Source: an uncultured Collinsella sp. (lineage in GTDB: Bacteria > Actinomycetota > Coriobacteriia > Coriobacteriales > Coriobacteriaceae). Taken from it: a stretch of 18,129 bases of DNA. This document shows positions 7,449 through 14,086 of this stretch, in pieces. Position 1 is the stretch's first letter, and the number at the start of each line of letters is the position of its first letter. Below the pieces are notes generated by a model. The model did no database searches. It was not told where the DNA came from and saw only the letters and a list, made by a program, of their open reading frames with translations. The position numbers and the translations under genes are program-made. The stretch spans positions 1-18,129 of the forward strand of contig UQDE01000037.1 in NCBI GenBank assembly GCA_900539735.1, written 5' to 3'.

Positions 7449-7482
7449 GGCGCTTCCTTTTTGAAACGACGGTGATGCGGAT

Positions 7483-7541
7483 AGATGCGGGCCACGCGGC
7501 TGGGCGACGGGCTGTGAAGGCAACCCGATTGGCCCGCATCT
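7483..7541 (-). other. 11-bp inverted repeat in the antitoxin leader
   Basis: AGATGCGGGCC (7483-7493) pairs perfectly with GGCCCGCATCT (7531-7541) across 37 nt. It starts 35 bp upstream of the antitoxin start codon and would form a stable hairpin in its 5' leader. No U-tract follows on the minus strand. Confidence 0.4.
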
Positions 7542-7562
7542 GGAGTTTGTTTCTACGGCGTT

Positions 7563-7591
7563 GGTATTACTTGGTAATCCTAAGTATTACC
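7563..7591 (-). promoter_or_regulatory. Candidate antitoxin operator
   Basis: GGTATTACTT (7563-7572) and AAGTATTACC (7582-7591) match as an inverted repeat at 9 of 10 pairs, with a third related GGTAATCC between them. The stretch is AT-rich in GC-rich surroundings and lies about 115 bp upstream of the RelB/DinJ-like gene. RelB-type antitoxins bind such repeats in their own promoters; the assignment here is by position and symmetry only. Confidence 0.35.
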
Positions 7592-7612
7592 CCGCAGATA
7601 GAATACCATACC

Positions 7613-7644
7613 CAACCCTATGGGGACGGAGAAAAAACGGATCA
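7613..7644 (-). repeat. TGATCC/GGATCA repeat, copy 2 (degenerate left arm)
   Basis: Plus strand: CAACCC-like left arm, then GGGGACGGAG, six A, CGGATCA (7638-7644). It matches copy 1 except for one extra base in the A run and a lost TGATCC arm. It lies 20 nt after the stop codon of the ABC transporter gene, in the same orientation relative to that gene as copy 1 is to the antitoxin gene. Confidence 0.7.
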
Positions 7645-7664
7645 TTTTGTTGCTGAGTAAGTAT

Positions 7665-9044
7665 TTAGAGCGTGATGATGTCCGAGATATTGAGGGCCTG
7701 AGCGTCGACGGCATCGTGCGTAGCAAGCAACAGCATGCGGCCGACGAGCAAGTCGAGCACGACCTCGGCGCATGCGTCGCGCGCAGCGGTATCTAGGCCG
7801 GTAAAGGGCTCGTCCAGAATCACTGCGCCGCCCGGACACAGCAGGGCTCGGGCAATCTCGACGCGACGGCGCTGCCCGCCCGAGAGCTCGGCCACACGAG
7901 CATGCACATCGACCCCCGGCACCAGCAGGCGCAACAGGGCTGCGGCACTCGAGGCATCCACGCGCGCGTCGGCGCACACCAGCACGTTATCCAAAGCCGA
8001 GGCGCCCTCTACCAGGCGCACATCCTGAAACACCATGGAGCACGGCGCGCACTCCCCCGCCGCCAGCGCAAGCAGCGTCGACTTGCCCACGCCCGAGGTG
8101 CCCATCACACAGATACGCCCACCCGCAGGCACGTTGAGCACCAGACCATCCAGCGCCGGCGCCCAGGGCGCGCGATCGCCCACGGCAAGCGCAAGCTCCG
8201 CCGCAACCCCGCCGCCAGCAGAACCGCTCGCACGCCCGCGCAAGCCGCGTCCATGCGACAGCACCGCCGCACGCCACGCCGCAGGCCCCGAAGCCCGCAG
8301 CAGCCACACCAGCACGCGCTCGCATGCCCACGAAGCCATAACAACCAGCACGGTCCAGGCCAGCAAATCGGCAGTCTCAATCAAAAGCTTTGCCTGATAG
8401 ATGCGCTCACCCACGGTGCCCACCGCCATGCCGATCAGCTCCGCCGCCACACCGGCCTTCCAGCTCATGCCAATCACGGCGCGGGCGCACGAAAGCACAA
8501 ACGGCAGGACTTCGCGCCAGGTGTGGGCGCAAAACAGTCGCCAGCCCCGCACGCCATGCAGGCGGAACATCTGCTTCAGCGGTTTATCCGCTTGCGTCAA
8601 ACCCTCGACCAGTGAGAAATATACGCCCGGCAGTGCCATCAAAAAGACTGCCGCAATGCTCACGCGCGCCGACCCCAGCCAAATGAGCAGCAGGACCACC
8701 ACGCAGGCAACCGGCGTCGCCTTAACAAACGAAAGCGCCGGAGCCACCAAGCGGACAAACGCCTGCGAGCGCGACGAAATTCCGGCCAGCAAACCACCGC
8801 ACACCGCGGCAAGCGCCAAACCGCCTAGAATCCGCGCACCCGAGCCCGCCAGAATCGCCCACGTGCCGGCATCGCATACCAGCCGCAGCAACGCCACCAC
8901 AACAGCACCCGGACCCGGCAAAATCAGCGGCTGTGCCACCAGCGCCGCCGCGAAGACCCACACGGCAAGCCAAAAGGCGGCGACGGCACCTGCTGCCGCC
9001 ACCGCCTTCATACGCTCTGTCATTTGTCGAGCAAACACACGCAC
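7665..9044 (-). CDS. ABC transporter, permease fused to ATP-binding domain (NitT/TauT/SsuBC-like)
   Basis: One 459-residue protein combining two subunits that are normally separate genes. Residues about 1-250 are a TauC/SsuC-type permease with five to six hydrophobic segments and the cytoplasmic coupling loop around TWREVLPFVLSCARAV (175-190). After a Gly/Ala/Arg-rich linker (about 251-280), an ATPase domain follows: Walker A GTSGVGKST (315-323), Q-loop Q340 in MVFQD, signature LSGGQ (387-391), Walker B ILDEP (409-413) and switch H443 in ATHD. The ATPase half is short, with only about 16 residues between Walker A and the Q-loop, against roughly 35 in relatives. The start is GTG at 9044, with GGAG 6 nt upstream inside the preceding gene, 3 nt after its stop; ATG at 9023 is the alternative. 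It is the last gene of the hydrogenase operon. Confidence 0.85.
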   Translation of the reverse strand: MRVFARQMTERMKAVAAAGAVAAFWLAVWVFAAALVAQPLILPGPGAVVVALLRLVCDAGTWAILAGSGARILGGLALAAVCGGLLAGISSRSQAFVRLVAPALSFVKATPVACVVVLLLIWLGSARVSIAAVFLMALPGVYFSLVEGLTQADKPLKQMFRLHGVRGWRLFCAHTWREVLPFVLSCARAVIGMSWKAGVAAELIGMAVGTVGERIYQAKLLIETADLLAWTVLVVMASWACERVLVWLLRASGPAAWRAAVLSHGRGLRGRASGSAGGGVAAELALAVGDRAPWAPALDGLVLNVPAGGRICVMGTSGVGKSTLLALAAGECAPCSMVFQDVRLVEGASALDNVLVCADARVDASSAAALLRLLVPGVDVHARVAELSGGQRRRVEIARALLCPGGAVILDEPFTGLDTAARDACAEVVLDLLVGRMLLLATHDAVDAQALNISDIITL

Positions 9045-9047
9045 GGG

Positions 9048-10106
9048 CTACTCCATGTAGTAGAAATCGTCAGCCGGAAGTTTACCACCCACGGCGCTCG
9101 CGTCCGCGTCGGCCAGCACCTGCAGATACCCACTAAGTGCCGCCTTCATATCCTTGCCCGTCTGGCACACAAGCATGCACCCGGGAATCGCCTTCTCGGC
9201 AATCTTGGCGTTGTCCACGATGCCAGCATCGACCACGGCCTGCGCCCAGTCCGCCGGCGCCGCGTTCACGGCCTCAACGCTCGCAGCATGGCAGCTCAGG
9301 AATTCCGCCACGGCCTCGGGATGCTCCTCGGCAAAGGCACGGCGCACCACGGTCACACCCGTCAGCAAGCGCGAGCCCGTGTCTCCTGCCAGCTCGTCCC
9401 ACACATCGGTCAGGCTCACCGGTGCCGACAGCTTGCCCTCGCTCTTGGCGATGGCCGCCGTCTTGAACGGCTCGGGTAGCACGCCCACGGCAGTCGGGTC
9501 GGCAAGCAGAGCCGAGAGCACCTCGGTAGGCTCGCTCTTAAACTCGAGCGTCACCTGACCGGCCAAGCCCGCGCGCTCCAGCAGGTAGTTCATGACGTAC
9601 TCCGGCGTGGCGCCCTTGCCCGTCATATAGACAGTATGGCCCGCCAGATCGCCAAACGAGGCCACACTCGCGTCGCCCGTCACAACGTTCAGCACGCCCA
9701 GCGTGTTGATGTCGATGGCCTGCACCGCTCCCTCGGTCTTGTTGTAGAGCACGCTCGCCACGTTGGCGGGCACCAGGGCGATATCGACATCGCCCTGAAT
9801 GACCTTGGGCACGATCTCGTCGGCGGCAGTGTTGATCGCAAAGTCGAACTCATTGTCCGTCTCGCCATCGGCCGCCTGATCCATAAACCGCACCAGACCG
9901 ATCGACGTCGGCCCCTTGAGCGAGGCGACATGCACCTCGACCGGCTCGGCGGCAGCGCTGCCTGCGGCAGACCCGGCAGCCGAGCCCGCGGTGGACCCGG
10001 CACTGGCAGCCCCGCCGCCGCAGCCCGCGAGCGCAAGTGACAGGGCGCCCGCGGCGAGCGCCGAGGCAAACCCCCGGCGCGACATTTCAAAATCAAACGC
10101 GCGCAT
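9048..10106 (-). CDS. ABC transporter substrate-binding lipoprotein (NMT1/TauA-like)
   Basis: Exported solute receptor of 352 residues for the adjacent fused transporter. The N-terminus has a twin-Arg-containing basic region (SRRGF), a hydrophobic stretch and the lipobox LAGC with C29 as the lipidated cysteine. A Gly/Ser/Ala-rich tether runs to about residue 56. The body resembles type-2 periplasmic-binding proteins of the COG0715 kind, with LKGPTSIGLVRFM near 66-78, ADEIVPKVIQGDVDIALVPANVAS split across 98-121, and GVLPEPF. Its ligand cannot be predicted; the superfamily includes receptors for nitrate, taurine, sulfonates and thiamine precursors. ATG at 10106 starts 2 nt after the hydA stop; GTG at 10115, overlapping hydA by 7 nt, and ATG at 10085 are alternatives, since none has an ideal ribosome-binding site. 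Its coupling to a hydrogenase is unexpected. Confidence 0.88.
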   Translation of the reverse strand: MRAFDFEMSRRGFASALAAGALSLALAGCGGGAASAGSTAGSAAGSAAGSAAAEPVEVHVASLKGPTSIGLVRFMDQAADGETDNEFDFAINTAADEIVPKVIQGDVDIALVPANVASVLYNKTEGAVQAIDINTLGVLNVVTGDASVASFGDLAGHTVYMTGKGATPEYVMNYLLERAGLAGQVTLEFKSEPTEVLSALLADPTAVGVLPEPFKTAAIAKSEGKLSAPVSLTDVWDELAGDTGSRLLTGVTVVRRAFAEEHPEAVAEFLSCHAASVEAVNAAPADWAQAVVDAGIVDNAKIAEKAIPGCMLVCQTGKDMKAALSGYLQVLADADASAVGGKLPADDFYYME

Positions 10107-10108
10107 CG

Positions 10109-11920
10109 CTAGCACGTCCCCTCGTTAGGCATCGTCCATGCGTGATGGTCGGTATGCAGCAACTCCTCGGCCAGCGGCGAGAGCGGCTCGCCCAAGAACT
10201 CGCGGTAGCACGCCTGGACATCGGGATTCTCGTGCGAGAAACGAATGTCCGCCTTCGCATCCAGGCCCCACAGCACCTGGCCGCGCTCGGCTGCCAGTTC
10301 GCAGCCGTCGTGGATGGGCTGACCGCCGCCACCGACGCAGCCGCCTGGGCACGCCATGACCTCAACGAAGTCATAGCTCACGCGGCCGTCGCGAATCGCG
10401 TCGAGCAGACGGGCGGCGTTGCCCAGCCCGTGTGCCACGGCGACGCGCACCTTGGTGCCATCGATATCGGCCACGGCTTCCTTCCAGCCGTCCAGGCCGC
10501 GCACATCGGTAAAGAAGTCGGCGTCGGGGTTCTTGCCCGTCACCAGGTAATATGCCGAGCGCACGGCGGCCTCCATCACGCCGCCCGTGGCGCCAAAGAT
10601 CACGCCCGCGCCCGTGCCGAAGCCCAGCGGCGTGTCGAGCGGCTCCTCAACCAGCGTGTCGACGCTCACGTGGCTCGCGCGGATCATGCGCACCATCTCG
10701 CGCACCGTCAGCGCAACGTCCACATCGGGCGTGCCGTCCTCGCCCACCATGCTCGGCAGCGCGCACTCGGCCTTCTTGGCCGTGCACGGCATCACGGACA
10801 CCACGAACAGGCGCTCGGGCTCCACGTCCAGCACCTTGGCGTAGTAGGTCTTGGCGATGGCGCCGAACATCTGCTGCGGCGACTTGGACGTGGACAGGCT
10901 GTCGACAAACTCCGGATAACGCGCCTTCACAAAGCGCACCCAGCCCGGGCAGCAGCTCGTAAACATGGGCCAGCCGCGGCTGTCACCCTCGCCCTTGGCG
11001 GCGGCGCCCAAGCGCTCGAGCAGCTCGGAGCCCTCCTCCATGATGGTGAGGTCGGCCGAGAAATCGGTGTCGAACACGTACTCAAAGCCAACACGACGCA
11101 GCGCACAAGCCAGACGCTCGACGGTGGCTTCCCCGCGCGAAATGCCGAGCTCCTCGCCCCAGGCGCTGCGCACGGCAGGCGCGATCTGCACCAGCACGAT
11201 CTTGTCGGGATTAGCGAGCGCGTCAAACACGGTCTCGGTGTCGTCGCGCTCGCGCAGCGCGCCCGTCGGGCAATGCGTGATGCACTGGCCGCACGCGACG
11301 CAATCGGTCTTGCCAATCGGCGCGCGCCCGCGGGTACCCACGGCGGTATGCGTGGCGCGGTTGGTCAGATCCCAAATCCCTAGGCCCTGCACGCTCTCGC
11401 ACACCTTGATGCAGCGCATGCATTTAATGCACTTGTCGTTTTCGCGGATGATGGGGAAATCGAAATCCCAGCCCTCGCCCGTCAAATGCCTTTGATACGG
11501 CAGATAGAAGATACCCAGGTCGTTGGCGATGGTCTGCAGGTTACAGTTGCCGCTGCGCACGCAGCTCGTGCACTGCGAATCGTGCTGGGACAGCAGCAGC
11601 TGCACGTTGGTGCGACGGGCCTCGCGGGCCTTGGGGCTGTTGGTGTGGACCACCATGCCGTCGAGCACGTAGTTGTTGCAGGCGGCAACCAGCTGATCGC
11701 AGCCCTCAACCTCGACCACGCACACGCGGCAGCCGCCGATCTCGTTTAGATCGCGCAGGTAGCACAGGGTGGGAATCTGAATGCCGACGGACTTGGCCGC
11801 ATCCAGGATCGTGGTGTGCTCGGACACCACGACTTCGCAGTTATCGATAATGAGCCTGACCATGTTGTGCGCTCCGTTTTCGCTGTTGTCGCCGACGGTG
11901 GTTTCGTTGAGCTCTACCAT
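10109..11920 (-). CDS. hydA: [FeFe]-hydrogenase, multi-cluster catalytic subunit (putative group A2)
   Basis: Catalyses reversible H+ reduction/H2 oxidation; 603 residues. Domains in order: a NuoG-like [2Fe-2S] plug (C53, C64, C67, C81); a His-Cys3 [4Fe-4S] site (H113, C117, C120, C126); two ferredoxin-type [4Fe-4S] sites (C164/C167/C170/C174 and C207/C210/C213/C217); and the H-cluster domain with all three signatures, TSCCPGW (C323, C324), MPCTAKKAE (C379) and E520-VMACPGGC (C524, C528). No required ligand is missing, so activity is expected if HydEFG maturases exist elsewhere. ATG at 11920 overlaps the upstream gene's stop (ATGGTAG) and has GGAGG 8 nt away; ATG at 11863 (MVRLIIDN) also has a GGAG and would give the more usual N-terminus. 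The GltD-like partner points to the glutamate-synthase-linked A2 class; physiological direction is unknown. Confidence 0.95.
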   Translation of the reverse strand: MVELNETTVGDNSENGAHNMVRLIIDNCEVVVSEHTTILDAAKSVGIQIPTLCYLRDLNEIGGCRVCVVEVEGCDQLVAACNNYVLDGMVVHTNSPKAREARRTNVQLLLSQHDSQCTSCVRSGNCNLQTIANDLGIFYLPYQRHLTGEGWDFDFPIIRENDKCIKCMRCIKVCESVQGLGIWDLTNRATHTAVGTRGRAPIGKTDCVACGQCITHCPTGALRERDDTETVFDALANPDKIVLVQIAPAVRSAWGEELGISRGEATVERLACALRRVGFEYVFDTDFSADLTIMEEGSELLERLGAAAKGEGDSRGWPMFTSCCPGWVRFVKARYPEFVDSLSTSKSPQQMFGAIAKTYYAKVLDVEPERLFVVSVMPCTAKKAECALPSMVGEDGTPDVDVALTVREMVRMIRASHVSVDTLVEEPLDTPLGFGTGAGVIFGATGGVMEAAVRSAYYLVTGKNPDADFFTDVRGLDGWKEAVADIDGTKVRVAVAHGLGNAARLLDAIRDGRVSYDFVEVMACPGGCVGGGGQPIHDGCELAAERGQVLWGLDAKADIRFSHENPDVQACYREFLGEPLSPLAEELLHTDHHAWTMPNEGTC

Positions 11921-13746
11921 TCCAGGTTCCTCCCTCCGCGGAACGCACCAAAGCCAAAGTGGTCGCAACGCAGGCAGCGACTCGCCTCCTGGCGTGCCTC
12001 CTCCTCGGTAAGGCCCTGTTCGACCAGATTCCAATCGTGGATGCGCTCGCCAGCCTCGCGCTCACCCAGCTCGCAGCGGCCGCACTCATGCTTGCCCTTA
12101 AACTGAACGGTCGGCAGCTCCACGTCGAGCTTAATCTTGTGGTCGAAGCCCAGGTAGCGGTCGATATTTGCCGAAGCTACGCGGCCGGCGTTGATGGCAC
12201 GGATGACGGTGGCGGGGCCGGTCTGGCAGTCGCCGCCGCTAAAGAGGCCATCGAAACTGGGCACGGCGCCGTCCGAATCGGTGACGACGCGACCCCACTT
12301 GCAGGCGATGCCCATGTCCTCAAATGGCTTGGAGTCGATGTCCTGGCCAATGGCGACGAACACGCGCTCGCAGGGAATGACGCGCTCGGGCGTCGCGGCG
12401 GCACGCGGGGCCGGACGACCGCGACGGGGCTCGCCGATAATCTGCGGTTGCACGCGCAGGCCGCTCACGCGTCCGTCCTCGCCCGTCTCAATACCGAGCG
12501 GGGCTGTGAGCTCCAAAACCTCGCAACCCTCGGCCTGGGCGCCGGCAATCTCGGCGTCCTGAGCCGTCATATCGCAGATGCGACGGCGGTAGACGATGCT
12601 TACCTTTTCGGCACCGCAGCGCACGGCAGAGCGAGCCACGTCCATGGCCACGTTGCCGCCGCCGATGACGCACACGCGCTGGCCGCTCAGGTCGGGCAGC
12701 TCGTCGTCTCCGATGGCGCGCAGCATCTTGACGGCCGACTCCACGCCGGGCGCCTCTTCACCCGGAAGGCCGAGCTTCTTGTCGCTATGGGCACCGATGG
12801 CCAGGTAGACGGCATCGAACTCGTCGCGCAGGCGAGCGAGCTCCTCGCCGTTCACGGAGTGATCGAGCTCAACGTCGATGCCGGCGCTCAAGATCCAGTC
12901 GATCTCGGCCTGCAGGCGCTCGCGCGGCAGACGATAGCTGGGGATGCCGTAGCGCAGCATGCCGCCCAAGTGGTGGCGCTGCTCAAAAATGGTCACCTTG
13001 TGGCCCATCACGGCCAGGTAGTAGGCACAGGAAAGGCCAGCCGGGCCGCCGCCGATCACGGAGACGCGCTTACCGGTGTTGTCCACTACATGCGGCTTGT
13101 GGTCGTTGAGGTCACTGTGCTCAACGGCAAAACGCTTGAGGGCGAGGATGTTCATGGGGTCGTCGACCATGCCACGGCGGCAATGCATCTCGCAGGGATG
13201 CTCGCACACCAAGCCGCAGACGAGTGGCAGCGGATTGTTCTTGCGGATAACCTTGACGGCATCGGCATAGCGGCCGGCCTCGACCAGCGAAATGTAACCG
13301 GGAATGTCGACGTGCGCCGGGCAGCCCGAGACGCACGGGACGCGGGCCTCGCGGTCAAAGCCACAGGAGTGCTCGCGGATGTGGTGCTCAAAATCGTCGC
13401 GGAAACCGCGGATAGCTGTAAGCGCCATAGCGCCGGCCTCGTAACCGATGGCGCAGTCGCTCGAAAGATAGATGGTGCGGGCGGTGCGCTCGATCAAGTT
13501 GAGTGTGGACTCGTCGGCGCGGCCCTCGAGCACATCGGTGAGCAGATCGCTCAGCGCGCTCAGGCCCACGCGGCAGGGCGTGCACTTGCCGCAGCTCTGG
13601 GTGGAGCACAGGTTGACGAGCGCTGCCGTAAACTCAACGGGACACGGGGCGAGCGAACTCACCGCCAGACGGCGTCCAAGCGCATCGTGCAGATCGTCCA
13701 TGACGGCCTGAGCGTGGCTGCGTTCCACTACGTGCAGTCGTGCCAT
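11914..13746 (-). CDS. NuoF C-terminal domain fused to GltD-like FAD/NAD(P) oxidoreductase, hydrogenase partner
   Basis: Flavoprotein of 610 residues, likely passing electrons between NAD(P)H and HydA. Residues about 1-125 match only the C-terminal [4Fe-4S] part of NuoF/HydB (SCGKCTPCR with C52, C55, C58, plus C98); the FMN/NADH-binding half of NuoF is absent. Residues about 130-540 resemble the glutamate synthase small subunit: a two-cluster cysteine domain (C138, C142, C177, C181, C185, C189), an FAD loop GGGPAG (232-237), an NAD(P) loop GGGNVAMD (362-369) and a second FAD motif near FSGGDC (503-507). The C-terminus adds two CxxC pairs (C555/C558 and C591/C594). The start at 13746 has GAGGGG 5 nt upstream. 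It is the first gene of the operon and overlaps hydA by 7 nt. Glutamate synthase activity is not implied, as no large subunit adjoins. Confidence 0.92.
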   Translation of the reverse strand: MARLHVVERSHAQAVMDDLHDALGRRLAVSSLAPCPVEFTAALVNLCSTQSCGKCTPCRVGLSALSDLLTDVLEGRADESTLNLIERTARTIYLSSDCAIGYEAGAMALTAIRGFRDDFEHHIREHSCGFDREARVPCVSGCPAHVDIPGYISLVEAGRYADAVKVIRKNNPLPLVCGLVCEHPCEMHCRRGMVDDPMNILALKRFAVEHSDLNDHKPHVVDNTGKRVSVIGGGPAGLSCAYYLAVMGHKVTIFEQRHHLGGMLRYGIPSYRLPRERLQAEIDWILSAGIDVELDHSVNGEELARLRDEFDAVYLAIGAHSDKKLGLPGEEAPGVESAVKMLRAIGDDELPDLSGQRVCVIGGGNVAMDVARSAVRCGAEKVSIVYRRRICDMTAQDAEIAGAQAEGCEVLELTAPLGIETGEDGRVSGLRVQPQIIGEPRRGRPAPRAAATPERVIPCERVFVAIGQDIDSKPFEDMGIACKWGRVVTDSDGAVPSFDGLFSGGDCQTGPATVIRAINAGRVASANIDRYLGFDHKIKLDVELPTVQFKGKHECGRCELGEREAGERIHDWNLVEQGLTEEEARQEASRCLRCDHFGFGAFRGGRNLEW

Positions 13747-13975
13747 AAGATCCCCTCTCACATGGCAGCCCGGAGGCGAGGCCGGGCAAAAATGCTACAC
13801 GCACAACACTGACCTAAAAAGTTGTTAGGTCTCCACACGGTTCGGCAGGCGGTATAAAATGTCACCCTCAGCGGTGAAAAAGAACATTACCGCAGATAAA
13901 TGCCATATTTGATAAAACGCGTTACCAAATTGCAATATTCAATGTGAAAAAGAGCGCCTTACTATTTTTCCTTTT
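13747..13975 (-). promoter_or_regulatory. Leader and candidate promoter/operator region of the hydrogenase operon
   Basis: AT-rich relative to its surroundings. It contains a hairpin GCCCGG (13768-13773)/CCGGGC (13782-13787) just upstream of the ribosome-binding site; a 7-bp hairpin GACCTAA (13811-13817)/TTAGGTC (13825-13831) in the leader; and an inverted repeat TTTGATAA (13908-13915) with TTACCAAA (13922-13929), N6 spacer, one mismatch. The last could bind a redox-responsive or CRP/FNR-type regulator, but its spacing fits neither FNR nor Rex. A weak minus-strand promoter, TTGCAA, 17 bp, TCAAAT, overlaps it. No coding sequence is supported here. Confidence 0.4.
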
Positions 13976-14006
13976 TGATCCGTTTTCCTCCGTCTCCTTC
14001 GGATCA
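13976..14006 (+). repeat. 31-nt TGATCC/GGATCA repeat, copy 3 (facing copy 4)
   Basis: TGATCC (13976-13981), 19 nt, GGATCA (14001-14006). The core GTTTTCCTCCGTCTCC reads on the plus strand, opposite to copies 1, 2 and 4. Only 2 nt separate it from copy 4. GATCCGTTTTCCTCCGT (13977-13993) is the exact complement of 14022-14038, giving a 17-bp stem with a 28-nt loop. Confidence 0.85.
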
Positions 14007-14008
14007 CA

Positions 14009-14039
14009 TGATCCCTTGGGAACGGAGGAAAACGGATCG
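14009..14039 (-). repeat. 31-nt TGATCC/GGATCA repeat, copy 4 (facing copy 3)
   Basis: TGATCC (14009-14014), 19 nt, GGATCG (14034-14039). On the minus strand it reads CGATCC, GTTTTCCTCCGTTCCC, AAG, GGATCA. It lies 47 nt after the stop codon of the flavodoxin/ferredoxin gene. With copy 3 it forms a large hairpin that is followed by TTTTT (14040-14044) on the plus strand but by AAAAA on the minus strand, so as an intrinsic terminator it would work only on plus-strand transcripts, and no plus-strand gene is present here. Confidence 0.85.
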
Positions 14040-14044
14040 TTTTT

Positions 14045-14073
14045 GGTGCAAAAGGGCCAGGTTTGTTTGCACC
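14045..14073 (-). other. Hairpin just after the flavodoxin/ferredoxin gene
   Basis: GGTGCAAA (14045-14052) and TTTGCACC (14066-14073) form a perfect 8-bp stem with a 13-nt loop, 13 nt after the stop codon at 14087. No U-tract follows on the minus strand. It sits beside the repeat-pair hairpin and may help end or protect this transcript. Confidence 0.4.
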
Positions 14074-14086
14074 AATCTCACTTGCG

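Noticed and set aside
10037..11383. 448-residue plus-strand open frame opposite hydA
   Set aside because: His/Ala/Arg-rich antisense shadow; hydA has all cluster-binding motifs.
11914..13746. Glutamate synthase small subunit annotation
   Set aside because: The NuoF-type N-terminal domain, operon with hydA and lack of a GltB large subunit argue for a hydrogenase partner instead.
11959..13812. 617-residue plus-strand open frame opposite the flavoprotein
   Set aside because: No recognisable family and no ribosome-binding site; the opposite strand encodes an unmistakable NuoF/GltD-type protein.
13908..13929. FNR or Rex box for the hydrogenase operon
   Set aside because: Half-site sequence and spacing match neither consensus; kept only as an unnamed inverted repeat.
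7216..14039. CRISPR-like array from the 31-nt repeats
   Set aside because: Four dispersed copies with no regular spacers and no cas genes.
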